Positions 36,212 to 47,857 of a DNA stretch of 64,000 nucleotides are shown here, in pieces; the first letter of the stretch is position 1; each line of letters opens with the position of its first letter. Position numbers and translations under genes: made by a program. This DNA is from Hortaea werneckii (lineage: Eukaryota > Ascomycota > Dothideomycetes > Mycosphaerellales > Teratosphaeriaceae), in assembly GCA_037044905.1 (NCBI GenBank), contig JBAOKB010000161.1:62001-126000 (forward strand), written 5' to 3'. The notes under the pieces were generated by a model that searched no databases, had not been told where the DNA came from, and saw only the letters and a list, made by a program, of their open reading frames with translations.

Positions 36212-38380
36212 ATGTTGGCCTCTCCAAGAGCTGCGACGAGCCTGACGCGCTCAGGCTTGCAGGCTCAGTTGCGCCAGCTCACACGACACCGTCCTCACCA
36301 GCCTCTCGCATCAGTACAGCTACGATCGTATGCGCACAAGACGTCCTTCAGTCCAACGACCCTTCCGCACCTCCCCCGCCAGCTCCGCCGCTCGCTTGCC
36401 AAGCCGACCACCGCCCTCCTGCACGTACGCCATGCGTCCAATGCCGCCGAGAATGGGAAGGTCGTCCTCCGCCGCTCACGCCTTGCGCACTTTGTCTGGC
36501 GAACTCTAGCTGCCTTCGGTCTCTTCATCCTCATCTCCGGCGGCATCGTCATAGCCTTCTTCATCTACGACGCCACCACCTACCGCGAAGAGCCCGAAGC
36601 CTTTGATCTGCCGGTCTCCGAATATGCTCTCCACCCCGGCGAGGAGGCCCAAGAATCTTCCCATTGCCGAGCACTTCGTCAGTGATGACGAGCCCGAGTT
36701 CAGAAATCAGAAGCACAAGCCGAAATTGGTCATCTTGGGTACGGGCTGGGGCAGTGTGGCGCTGTTGAAGCAGTTGGTTCCTGGCGACTACCATGTCACG
36801 GTAGTGAGCCCAAGCAACCACTTCCTCTTCACGCCGATGCTGCCGAGCGCGACGGTGGGAACCTTGGAGTTTAGAAGTCTGGTGGAACCCATTCGCAAGA
36901 TCGTACGCAAAGCCACAGGCCACTTCCTCAAGGCCAACGCCGTGGATGTCGAGTTCTCGGAGAAGCTGGTCGAGATTGAAGGCATTGGTCCAAGGAGAGA
37001 AGGAAAGCTTCTACTTGCCTTATGATAAACTGGTAGTTGGTGTTGGATCGATCACCAACCCTCACGGCGTCAAGGGCCTGGAACACTGCCATTTCTTAAA
37101 AGACATCTCCGACGCTCGCCATATCCGCAATTCTGTCATCAAGAATCTGGAATCTGCCTGCTTGCCTACGACTTCCGATGAGGAGCGCCGTCGCCTTCTG
37201 TCTTTCGTCATCTCTGGTGGTGGACCGACCGGTGTCGAGTTCGCCGCTGAACTGTATGACATGCTCAACGAAGACCTGTGCAAATACTACCCGCGTATCC
37301 TACGAAACGAAATCTCTGTCCATGTCATCCAGTCTCGAGGGCACATCCTGAACACCTACGACGAAGCGCTTTCGAAATACGCCGAGCAACGCTTCGCGCA
37401 CGATCAGGTTGACATCCAGACGAACTCGCGCGTTAAGGAAGTCCTTCCCGACAAGATCCTCTTCACTCAGAAAAACGAAGAGACCGGCCAAGTCGAAACT
37501 AGAGAACTCCCAATGGGCTTCTGTCTCTGGTCTACAGGTGTCTCGCAAACCGAATTTAGTCAGAAGCTGGCCAAGAAGCTTGGATCGGACTTCCAGAACA
37601 ACCGTCACGCGCTTGAGACAGACACACATCTTCGCCTCGCCGGTGCGCCTTTGGGCGATGTCTACGCCATCGGTGATTGCAGTACAGTGCAGAACAACGT
37701 CTCCGATCACATCGTCACCTTCCTCCGCACGCTCGCATGGGAGAAGGGCAGGGATCCGGAGAAGATGCAAATCACATACTCGGACTGGCGCGCAGTCGCC
37801 AAACGCGTCCGCGGCCGCTTCCCACAAGCAGCAGACCACCTCAAGCGGCTTGACAAGCTCTTCGAACAGTACGACTCGGACAAGAGCGGGACGCTGGATT
37901 TCGGCGAGCTCAGCGAGCTCCTCAAGCAGATCGATGCTAAGATGACATCCCTCCCCGCTACCGCCCAGCGGGCGAACCAGCAGGGAATGTATCTCGGCCG
38001 TAAATTGAACAACCTCGCTCGTGCTGCACCGGGGTTACAGATCAACATGATCGCCGACGGGGATGTAGATGAAGCCGTGTACAAGCCGTTCGAGTACAAG
38101 CACATGGGAAGTCTGGCGTACATCGGCAACGCTGCCGTCTTCGACTTTGAAGGGTTGAACTTTGGCGGTGGCCTGTTGGCCGTCTATCTTTGGCGGTCGG
38201 TCTACTTTACGCAGTCCGTGAGCTTGCGCACAAGGTGTCTGCTGGCTATGGATTGGACTAAGCGGGCGCTTTTCGGGAGAGGTAAGTCTTGTCATCTGGC
38301 TAGGTCTATTGAGGTCTTGCCTCTTGATTGGTCTTTTTACTTGTGCTAACTCTTCATTTCCAGATATGATGAATTATTAG
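36212..38380 (+). CDS. NDE1: External alternative NADH dehydrogenase (NDH-2) with EF hand (frameshifted)
   Basis: Rotenone-insensitive flavoenzyme on the outer face of the inner mitochondrial membrane, oxidising cytosolic NADH to feed ubiquinone. An Arg/Ser-rich presequence is followed by a membrane segment (AAFGLFILISGGIVIAFFIY). The FAD fold is KLVILGTGWGSVALLKQL; the NADH fold is SFVISGGGPTGVEFAAEL. The loop DSDKSGTLDFGE is a good EF-hand calcium loop. The end is GGGLLAVYLWRSVYF, with an 82-nt intron (38282-38363) before the final DMMNY. Frames change at about 36,640-36,655 and 36,985, both in C/G-rich runs, so the gene needs joining. EF-hand forms correspond to Ca-responsive fungal NDEs. 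Confidence 0.9.
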
Positions 38381-39313
38381 ACTCGTCACGAGTGGACAAT
38401 CTCGTCCACAGAACCAACAGCATCTGTGCGAGCATTGGAACCGATAGACCCTATGACCTTGTGTATATAAAGCCATTTTAGCATCGGCGCCTTTGGCGTT
38501 GTAATAGTTGCAAGTTCCGAGCATTAGCTTGCTTACCCGCCATAGTCTTTGCGGTGCTCGGCGAATATGGAATTTTCACCAAATTCACGCGCTCATGGTA
38601 TACAGGCAACGAATTGATCATTGCAGGCAATCGTCTCACCTCACCTCCTTCACTGACGCTGGCACAGCGGGATCGAAGCAGTTGAGCGAGGCTCCAGCGG
38701 CGAGCCATTCAAGGATACCTTGGCACAGCCTAGACTGGAAAAGAGTCCGTTGGCAGCAAGCGTCAAGCGTGCTTAGGCCAATAATAGTAGTAATACTAAT
38801 AATAATGCTGCGGAAGGCGTTTGTGCAGCCTGCGGTTCCAGAGATGGCATTGCCACAGGTCGTCTTAATGCCCGCCGCTAGCGGAAGTCCCCGCAGTGGT
38901 TAGTGCGTTCGACTAGTAGAAAAGCCACGAACAGCATTCTCTGCCTTCGACCATATCACAATGACAAGAATGAAGCAATAACACCAAGCACAGAATCAAC
39001 TTTTGCTCTACTAGGTACGTTTGAAACCCCGATCCTCTTACACGATTTTGGATCACTGTGCCCCTTTGTTATGATTAAACACAATTTTATAATCTGTCAA
39101 TCCCCCGAAGCCTTCACTGGCTGTTGACGAGAAAACAATTGCTATGCTCTTTATGATTGCCTTCAAAGTCGCTATCGCTCTTTAGAACATTGTTTTTCAC
39201 GGCTTGTTAAGAACGACAACTAACATGCTCCAACACCAGGAAAAAAACACTCCTCTCCACCGAATCTTGTTCTTTGACTCTCCCATACATCGTCCATCCC
39301 TAGTGAAGTCGTA
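38381..39313. other. Intergenic region between NDE1 and SEN34
   Basis: About 930 bp. No gene supported. A tRNA-like fragment (GTGGTTAGTGCGTTCGAC, about 38898-38915) has no matching T-arm or acceptor stem. Confidence 0.4.
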
Positions 39314-40439
39314 ATGGCGGCGGCGACAAAGGAAGCCCCGGCCGTCGAAGAGCCGATCCCTATCTTCAAAGTTGCGCATAAATACATGCTGTACGACATC
39401 AACCATATTACCTTTCTCCGTGCCACACACAATATCATAGGTGTCCTGATCGGCTCGCTCCCCCAGGCGCCGCAGCAGAATGTGTTCCAGGGTATCCGCT
39501 CGAGCTGATGCCGGAAGAGGCCCGGCTCCTGTGCGAGAAAGGTGTAGGCTATATTGTTGATGATACCGCCGCGCATAAGCAAGGCTTCCTAGGCAATAAA
39601 GATGCGTCGGGCGTCGCTGTCGCTGCTGGTGCGGGCCTCAATGCGGAAGAGCGGAGACGGTTTCAGGAAAGCATGAGACGGCAGGGTCAGGCGGCTGCGG
39701 GGGAGGTAGGGCGCAAGGCTGAGGAAGAGGAAGAAGGCCGGCTTGAATAAGAAGTTTGGGACGGACAATTGGAATGATATTCCTGAGGATATGTTCGCGC
39801 CTACAAATTCCCGACCGGCGTCGAGGGCGGGTGGGAAGAAGAAGAAAGGTGGCAGGGCTGTGCCTGGTGAAGCTGTCGCATCGACTGCTATCGCCGAGTC
39901 ATCGGAGGGACAACCCAATGAAAGCGCGACAGCGAATAACACGGAGACTGAAAATGGACAACAAGCCGACGAGGACGAAACGCTCTTCGCTCCGCCGCCC
40001 TCGAGCAAACCCCCTACCACCTCCAAGCCGCCATCAGTAGCTAGCGCAGCGCCCCGACGCTCTCGCCATCACACCCACGACATCCTACCCACCACTCACA
40101 GCCACGCCGCCATCACAACCCGACCCATCCTCCGGCCCACCTGCCGCCTCTGCCGAGCTTCCCGCCGTCCCATCCTCCTACCCGCTCTACCGCCACCTCC
40201 ACGAAAACGACTACTTCATGTCGCCTGGCCTCCGCTTCGGATGTCAGTACACCGCCTACCCCGGCGACCCCTTACGGTTCCACAGCCACTTCCTGTGCAA
40301 TGGGATGGGTTGGGATGAGGAGTTCGATCTGATGAAGTTGGTCGGCGGTGGAAGGTTGGGGACGGGTGTGAAGAAGGGGTATTTGATTGGTGGTGAGGAG
40401 GAGGAGAAGGGAAGGGAGAGAGTGGTAATGGCCCTGTGA
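39314..40439 (+). CDS. SEN34: tRNA-splicing endonuclease subunit Sen34 (frameshifted)
   Basis: Catalytic subunit that cuts the 3' splice site of intron-containing pre-tRNAs. It begins MAAATKEAPAVEEPIPIFKV, followed by MLYDINHITFLRATHNIIG and ELMPEEARLLCEKGVGYIVD, then a Lys/Glu-rich linker with WNDIPEDMFAP. The nuclease domain at the end holds the expected Tyr (FGCQYTAYPGDP), His (RFHSHFLCNG) and Lys (TGVKKGYLIGG). The reading frame shifts three times, near 39,494 (CC where CCC is expected), 39,740 and about 40,060. Every segment remains conserved across the breaks, which argues for assembly error in an essential gene rather than decay. Confidence 0.88.
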
Positions 40440-41574
40440 GGACGTTTTGCGTTGAGTGGGGTGGGATGTAGGCATGTGGCGCGCTGACGCTTCTCTTTTT
40501 GCTATTGCTTTTGACAAGATACACGGGGTCAATGAGAGAGCATGAAGCTATGCTTGATACAGTAGATATGAGCAACGTAATATGAACCTTGTCAAATCAA
40601 TGTGGTACTCTTCGCTAGTAAGGGCCGGTTTGCCATGCGAGACGCTTTCAAATGTACTGCCACGCCAACCTTGCCGGGACGTCTTTGTCTATCCATTCCG
40701 ATGCTCGTGCAGCCACCGCTGATGGTCATGCGTGGGCTGTACTGCTCACTATCCAACCCTCTCACAAGGTCTCCTTCGCCATAGTGTAGATGCGCAAATC
40801 TACTGGCATTGGAACAACTGAATACACGACCGCCAAGCCAGATGTGGCACTTCCCAACTCGATATAGAAATCTTCTGACTGGCAATACCGCTCTATGGCC
40901 ATAATCCCCATTGGATTTTCTACTCTCTACGCTACTGATATTGTACCTCTGGTTAGCAATACTCGATCTATAGCAATGAGATATGATGGACTATCGCGGT
41001 TCTTCCATGGAATTTGGACTGCACTTCTGGTGATTGGGCATGTTGTGCACCTTGAGGCTGACGATGAATCACCTCTCCGCTGCCACGTAAGAAGTGCAAG
41101 CGTAATTATATATGCCTGACGTTCCAGGGCCCGCATGGCTCTCATTCCTTATGCTTGGTGTCATAGTTGCTGACCCCTGCGTGTCTCTTCAAGGCGATTG
41201 TCTAACCAATTTATCTCACTCTCAACTCAATGGAGTGCCTCATTCGCAGTACTCATAACGCTGACACGTTGTGAATAAGCAGTCACTGCCACATGCCAGC
41301 ATCACCATGCCCAGAGTCAAAACGTGGGTGTGGACCATCCACATCTCCAAAAGCACGCCTCACACGGAGCTGACATGAAAAGAAACAAAGGGACGAGATT
41401 TTGGTTAGCACGCTGAAAGATCTGTAGATTTTAACTGTACAAGACACGGTACTGCCGCTGCAGACACCCTCTCTCTCCATATCCCACATGCTCCACAGCC
41501 TCTCCTCCTCATCTATTCAGCACCTATCCCACATACAAACATGAAACTCCATCCATTTTATAACCACCCTCTTC
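40440..41574. other. Intergenic region between SEN34 and RIP1
   Basis: Convergent 3' flanks, about 1.1 kb. It contains dispersed repeat copy D on the minus strand. No gene is supported. Confidence 0.5.
40848..41002 (-). repeat. Dispersed intergenic repeat, copy D (inverted orientation)
   Basis: Read on the minus strand it matches the other copies block by block: CCGCGATAGTCCATCATATC, TCATTGCTATAG, GAGTATTGCTAAC, GGTACAATAT, GTAGCGTAGAGAG, ATAGAGCGGTATTGC, TTTCTATATCGAGTT. It is especially close to copy C in its left half. Confidence 0.85.
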
Positions 41575-42393
41575 TTAACCAATGATCAAGCTCGTGTCCT
41601 CCGGGAAATCGTACTCCGGCACCTCCAAGTTCAGCGGGGCAGGGCCCTTCCTTGCGCGGCCGGAAATGTCGTAATGGCTACCGTGGCAGGGGCAGAACCA
41701 GCCACCAAAGTCACCGCTCTCGCCAATCGGCACACAACCCAAGTGCGTGCAGACACCCAGCATGATCAGCCATTCGGGCTTCTTGACACGGGCGCTGTCG
41801 GGCTGCGGGTCGCGGAGCTTCTGCCAGTCGGTCTCGTCGGCCTCCTTGATCTCGTCGGCTGTGCGGTGGCGGATGAAGACGGGCTTGCCACGCCACTTGA
41901 TGATGACGTTCTTGCCTTCGGGGATGGCGCCGAGGTCAACCTCGACCTTGGCCTGGGCCAGAACGTCGGCCGAGGCGGACATGTTGACGAGGAAGTCTGG
42001 AAAACATCACGTGTTAGTCAATTGGAAACACATCGCGCCCATATCTTGCTATATGAGTAGATGTGTCGTCGAGGTATATAGAGACATACTCTGCACTGTG
42101 TCCTTCGCACCGAGGGCACTCAGACCACCGAAAGCGCCAACCATGAAGTAGGAGAACATCTTGTTGCTGGCCTCGCTGCCTGCCCGGTACTTCTTGAAGC
42201 TCGGAATGACGGTGGTATCCTGGTGCGAGGACTCGCCTCGGTGGAAGGGCGACTTGAAGGAGGCATTGGTGGTAGTGGAGGCGTCGGCGCGGGTCCGAGT
42301 CTGCTGGATGGCGGCGGACTGGCGGAGGGCGGGGACCTGCTGGCGCGCGGTGTGGCGAACGAGGTTCGCAGCGGCCTTCTGAGTGACAGACAT
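41575..42393 (-). CDS. RIP1: Rieske iron-sulfur subunit of the cytochrome bc1 complex
   Basis: Transfers electrons from ubiquinol to cytochrome c1 in mitochondrial complex III. Exons 42090-42393 and 41575-41996, joined across a 93-nt intron, give 241 aa. The N-terminus is an Arg/Ala/Gln-rich presequence (SVTQKAAANLVRHTARQQ). The membrane anchor and hinge follow (MFSYFMVGAFGGLSALGAKD ... FLVNMSASADVLA). The 2Fe-2S ligands are in CTHLGC and CPCHGSHYD. The end is YDFPEDTSLIIG, typical of the family. No frameshift is present. Confidence 0.96.
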
Positions 42394-42657
42394 GGCGAGC
42401 GGAGGGGAGGGGAGAGGTAGGTGGGTTGAGTGGTGTGGATAAAGCGCGCGAGTACTGCTGTTGGTGCCCTCGTCGTCGGTGGGAAAAGCAGGAGTCGTGA
42501 TGCGGCGATTGACGGGAGACAAATCGGGTGGATTGTGATTGGTTGAGCGGGATCAGCCACATGTACGCCACAACTGTGGCAACCATTACCACATCAGCTT
42601 TAACAACAGCAATGCCTTCGTACTTTCAAATATGCAACATCATTCAACTCGTCAAGC
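42394..42657. promoter_or_regulatory. Divergent promoter of RIP1 and the macro-domain gene
   Basis: 264 bp between the two start codons, transcribed in opposite directions. A CCACAACTGTGG palindrome at about 42567-42578 is the clearest symmetrical element. Confidence 0.4.
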
Positions 42658-43612
42658 ATGCCGCCCGAAAATCATCAAAAAGCGAATGGAGTCCATTCAA
42701 GAGGTGCATCCAAGAAACGCAAATCACCCTCAGACACCATCCAACGGACTCTTTCTTTCAAACACCCCAAGATAGAAAACAACAAATCCAATCCAATCGA
42801 CATGCCCACTAAATCGCACAGTGATTCTTCCAACAAAGTTTCCTCCCAAACAAACACCAACACTCATACAAATCGCCTCAAAGTCGTAGAGTCCAAAGGC
42901 GACATCTTCGCCGCTCCATCCAACAGTCTCCTCATCCACGCCTGCAACTGCGAAGGCAGCTGGGGCGCCGGAATAGCCAAAGCCTTCAAAACCCACTATC
43001 CGTCTGCTTACGAAGTTTATCATGCCCATTGCACTTCCACGATCCCGAAGACCTGATCGGGACGGCCTTACTGATCCCTACGTTCCATGGTGATGACCAC
43101 GATGACGATTCTACTCGGACGAGAACGAAGTCCGATCGCAAGACAAAGACGACAGCAGCAGCAGGTAACAAGAAGTTGAAGTCGTCGGAACAGCAGAACA
43201 AGGATCACCACTTCGTCGGCTGCCTCTTCACCTCCCGCTCTAAGGGGGCAAAGAAGCGGGACTCGCCAACCCAGATCCTCGAAGCCACGGGTTCGGCGAT
43301 GCGGGACCTGCTAAAGCAGGTGGTGAAGCAACAGTCCGATCCGAAAAGTAATATTGGAGAAGACCCTCATCCTCCACCTCAGATGACAACGATGAAGAGG
43401 ACGACAAAGGGAAGACGAAGAAGCAAGTCGCACAGAACGGTCAACCAGTTGAGGAGATTAGGATGTGTAAGGTCAATTCGGGGTTATTCAACGTCCCATG
43501 GGAAAAGACCAAAGCTGTGATTGAGGGGATTGAAGTGCCCGAAGTGACGACGGGGAGGGATGGGAAGGCGAAGGCGGTGACTCGGGAGATTCGGTGCATT
43601 TCGAGGGAGTGA
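42658..43612 (+). CDS. Macro-domain protein, ADP-ribose 1''-phosphate phosphatase-like (frameshifted)
   Basis: Poa1-type proteins remove the phosphate from ADP-ribose 1''-phosphate, a product of tRNA splicing. A Ser/Lys/Asn-rich N-terminus precedes the macro fold: LKVVESKGDIFAAP, SLLIHACNCEGSWGAGIAKA (ligand loop), LIGTALLIPTFHGD, HHFVGCLFTSRSKG, ILEATGSAMRDLL and CKVNSGLFNVPWEKTKAV, the second ligand loop, ending IRCISRE. Acidic and basic inserts make it much longer than yeast Poa1. The frame moves at about 43,035 and 43,370. It lies 2.2 kb downstream of the SEN34 gene, a suggestive but possibly accidental pairing. Confidence 0.8.
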
Positions 43613-44098
43613 TGCAGAAAGGAGAGTCAGGGTTGTTGGTTGTTTTGACGATGAGGTGGTTCTTGGTGGGGTTGGGCAGGCAACGGCCCGAGAGAAACAA
43701 AAGGGATAGGGACTGCAGTCTTCGTGAAAGTCTCGTCTTTAAAACACAGCATCAGTTATGGCGGAGGAGGTCTGACCATCCACAAGCACAAAAAGGGAAG
43801 GGATGCAAGGAAACACGATCCCCAACCATAGAGCTTTCCGAGAATCACAGAGCATGAGAACACGAAAAGTATTATGGAAATTATGCCGAAATGATATAAC
43901 TTTTTAACATTCAATTTCCGCGTATCAAAGCCGCTCAACTAACTACAGAAAGAAACAAAGAAAAAGGAAAAAAAAGGAAAATCGCCGAGCTCTCAACAAC
44001 ACACAACTCAGCCGTCCTCAGCATCCCCACCTCTCTCTCTCACCCTTCCTACCCCAACCATCCAACCTCCCTTCCTTCCTTCCTCATTTCCCTCAATC
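43613..44098. other. Convergent intergenic region
   Basis: 3' flanks of the macro-domain gene and PAT1. A purine-rich run lies at about 43945-43980. No feature is supported. Confidence 0.4.
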
Positions 44099-46783
44099 TT
44101 ACCCCAAAAGTTCCACATCAAGCCCAATCCCCTTCAAGAACAAATTCACCTCTCCCCTCCTGCGGCGGCCTTCCTCCTCGCTGACGGCGCCGCTCTTACT
44201 CAGCTCCACAGTTTCCATGACGCGGTCCTTGACGCCGAGGACAAGACGCTGCTGCTGGTCGGGCGAGGCGCCGATCCCCATCGTCGCGAGGAAAGCCCAG
44301 ATATGCACGTCCTCGGCGGCGGCGGTTGGGGCGCTGTCGCCGGGTAGAGTGGGGTTGGTTGGCGGGGCCAGGATGAGTGGGGTCGGGAAGAGGTAGGGGA
44401 GGATGGGTTCGAGGGTGTCGAAGAGGGAGTCGTAGATTTGGGTGAATTGGTGCAGGTCCTCGGGCGAGGCGGCGGATTTGGGACCGCTGGGCGCGGCGCC
44501 GTTGGAGGAGGGGTTTTGTTTGAGGAGTTCGGCGCGGCTGAGGAGCATGGTGAGGAAGGAGACGCCGGCTTTGGTGCGGATGTTGGCTTGTAGGTGCGTG
44601 CGGTCTAGGACGAGGCCGAGCAGGCCCGTGATGATGTTGAGAGGGGCATCGTTGACGTAGCTGAACAGCGGCTGCTCGACCGCTTGGATCCAGAGAGCGG
44701 TTTCGTCCCGGACACGTTTGGGGAGCGGGGAGAGGTCGTGCGGTGGGTACGCGTTACGGATTACGTCTAGCTGGTCGAGGTGGATGGCGATGAGCGTAAG
44801 CATGGTGAGACGCTGCTGGTCGTCTAGATGCCGGAAGACACGGGGGATGGCCTTCTTGCCCTTGGAGTGGGAGAGAATGCGGATAAACGGGTGGGGAGCG
44901 CCAGATCTGAGAAGATAACGATGTCAGTGATTCTGTGTGCAGAGACTCCCAACCATTCTCGTTTTCTCGGGAAGATGATAGTGGACTTACCCTTCAACAG
45001 CCTCCATGACCTTCAAAGCACTCCACAACTCTCCATTCAGGCGGCCCATCTCCGCACGCCAGCGCATATGTCCCTCGATCACTTCTGGCGGAGACTCCTC
45101 ATTCGGCGGGGGAGGCAACTTCCTCTCATGATCCTCCACCTTCATCAGTGCCGCGTAGACCTTCTCCACATCCCTCAACGCCTTCTTCCGGTCAAAGGCA
45201 GCCGCCTTGGCCGGTCGTTGCTGATGCAGTGGAACTTGCGATTCACCAGCCCTCTTGAGATTCAACAGCGGCCGCGGGGTCTTGGAGTTGGAGAATGCGA
45301 TCTTGCCGAGAGAGCCTTCGAGGGTAAGCTGCTTGTTCTTCGGTCGAGCCTTTGCAGCTTCAACGGCGCGCGCGACTTGCTGTTCCATACGTTGGACATG
45401 ATTATCGCCGCCGCGAGGGTGGTTCCTGTTCCGCCCGTGTCCGTAGCGGTTGTTGCCACCGGTCTGGAACAGATATGTCTGTGCGAAATTGCTCCCTCCG
45501 CCTCTCTGCGATTGAGGTGGTGGGACTCCACCGCGGATCTGAGCGTAAACTTGGTAGTAGAAGTCCTCAGCCAGCTGCGCGTCGCTGCCAGGCTCGTTGT
45601 CTACACCTCCTGTGGCAGTCAAAGCTGCTGCAGCTGAATACGCGTGATGAAGTTCTTGTCTTGCGGGGTCATCAGCCCATTGTTCTTGCTGAGCAGGTGG
45701 ATCTTGTGGTTCCGCTTCGCCCGCTTGGCTTCCTCAGCGAGGTAAGCTTCACGGTCGGTTGGAGTCATCTGCATCATCTGTTGAGCTTGAGTGATGGGTG
45801 GGCCGCTGTAGAAGGTCCGCGCAGGTGGCCCGCCTGCATAGGCGGCATGCCCTGGTGAGGAGGCTGAACGGCAGGAGCAGGACCCATCGGTGGCGGCTGC
45901 TGCTGGAACGGCACCTGGGCAGGCGACGGACGCTGTTGGAAAGCCTGCTGAGGAGCCTGCGGTGGGACCTGAGGAGAGTGCTGGCGCTGTAGGACCTGAG
46001 GGGCACGCATTCCGTAGTCAAGAGGTGGCTGTTGCATTTGCCCGTCCTGCTGCGGCCTCTGCAGGATCTGCGTGGGTTTGGGCTCCTGCGCGTACTGCTG
46101 CTGCTGCTGCTGCTGCTGAGCCATGGGGGGGCAGGCGAGCCGACACCAAGCATATCCCGCAAGCCCTGGCTCTGCCTCTCCGTATCGTTCACGGGCGGCG
46201 GAGTCGGCTTGGCCTGAGTCTGGCTTCGCATCATGGCCTCAACCTCCTCGAGACTCATCATCTTTCTGCTTTGCGCTCCAGCAGGAGGAGTGTCTTGCTG
46301 GAGACGCTGCTCGGTGGGCGCGGGACTCTTCTTCCCCATGGGCTTGCCCCAGATGCTCGCATCTGCCTCCAGTCTCCCCACATAGCCGGGCTGCTTATAC
46401 GCCTCGTACCCGGTACGCTTGGGTTGCTGCTGCTGCTGCTGCGGATACTGCTGCTGAGAGAAGCCGCCGCCGGGCATCCGCGGTTGTGCGCCATACGCCC
46501 CTCCCATGCCCATCTGCTCCGTCCTCCGCGCCGTCTCTCCAGCGAAATCAAAGTCCCTCCCCACCTGGTCGCGGGTCACCGGCTCGGCGGAGGAACCACC
46601 GAAAGTGTCATCGTTGAAGTCATCTCCGGTTTCATCGAGGGTCTGGCCGTAGCCTGCATAGGTGTCATCGAAGTTGATGGCTTCTTGGGTGTTGTCGTCG
46701 TCGTTTGCGCCACCAAGCCCGGCGAAGGCATCTTGCTGGTCGAAGATGCCTTTGGGCGGTTGGGAAAGGCCGAAGAAGGCCAT
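44099..46783 (-). CDS. PAT1: mRNA decapping activator Pat1 (frameshifted)
   Basis: P-body scaffold linking Dhh1, Lsm1-7 and Dcp2 to start decapping of deadenylated mRNA. The N-terminus MAFFGLSQPPKGIFDQQDA is the Dhh1-binding type. A Gln/Pro-rich low-complexity region follows (poly-Gln from a CTG run near 46099-46118), then NGLMTPQDKNFITRIQLQQL, LAEDFYYQVYAQIRGG, QLTLEGSLGKIAFSNSKTPR and the C-terminal helical fold (FIRILSHSKGKKAIPRVFRH, LTMLTLIAIHLDQLDVI). An 84-nt intron (44907-44990) interrupts the C-terminal part. Frames change near 46,126 (a run of seven G), about 45,820 and 45,628. The conserved order across all breaks supports a single gene. Confidence 0.88.
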
Positions 46784-47857
46784 GTTTGAATGGGAGGGAG
46801 CGATGAATCGGCCAATCAATTGGTCGATTCACGTGCGCTCACTTGTTGACAGTGCTGGAGGTGCAACAGCACAGGTCAGGAAGTCCGCAATCGCAGCTCT
46901 CGCATCTGACGAAATGTCGGAGCTCCACCCATTCCCGAGCGGGACATTGATGAGGGGGAGGATGGGTGAAGTAATATTGATTACCGACTCATCAATGATT
47001 TGGTGAATCAATCGGGCAATGCGACTCCGCGGAACCAGCCACTGCAGTATAGCGCGAGATACACGACAGGGTTGATTGGGTCCTGCAGTTGAGCACCCCG
47101 GAATCACTACTAGGCGCGGACCGTCTCGCAGCAGCAGTGGGGCAGCAGCTCCTTGCGTGTCCTGTACCGCCCAGGTACATAGAGTGGTAGAGTCTGTAGG
47201 GTGTTAGGGTTGGTAGTAGTGTGGGCCAAGCGCAAGGCGGGCGACGCGGCCCCCCCCCAATGCCCTCTATTCTTGGTCGGGCAGGGTCACGAATACGGGC
47301 GAGGGAGGTCGATAGTCCATACCTTAAGGTAGGAGTGGAACGCCACGACTCACAAATAATATCACCGTCCTGGTTTCATAGTAGGATTCGCTTCGTTTCC
47401 CTTCCCTTCACGGTATTATACTCTACCGCTCTTTAACACGCCACGTCGGATCGCTCCTTTTCCAATGCTACGGTGGATGCCGTCGCGTTAATCCGTTGTA
47501 ATAATCCCATCCATTACTTCCAGACTTCCAGTCCCTTCTTTCAATCAGACACCACACCACTCGAGACTGTGGAATCCCGCCATCGCGTGCACGAGCAGGA
47601 CTCGAACTTGGCTTCGTGCGTCTTGAGTGTGTGTCCTGATCGACCCGCGTTCATCGTGATCACCGCCGACTGGTGGCGATCAGTCCCGCAAGCCGCAGCG
47701 GCGAGAAGAGAGTCAAGAGTGGGGAGTTGTTAGCAGCACCAGCAGCAGCAGCAGCACGACAGCAGGAGGCAGGCAGGGGTAACACCCACTGCATCAAGGG
47801 AGAAAAGAACAGGTACACACTTCTATACACATCCACACCCATCCACAACCACCAACC
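46784..47857. other. Divergent promoter region of PAT1 and the Ktr gene
   Basis: 1,074 bp between start codons. It contains TTAGGGTT at 47204-47211, an exact match to the TTAGGGYT form bound by Tbf1-type factors, and a run of nine C near 47251. A CAG-rich run at about 47733-47755 precedes the Ktr leader. Confidence 0.5.

Noticed and set aside
38890..38930. GTGGTTAGTGCGTTCGAC resembling a tRNA D-arm and anticodon stem
   Set aside because: No T-arm or 3' acceptor follows at the right distance; at most a tRNA fragment.
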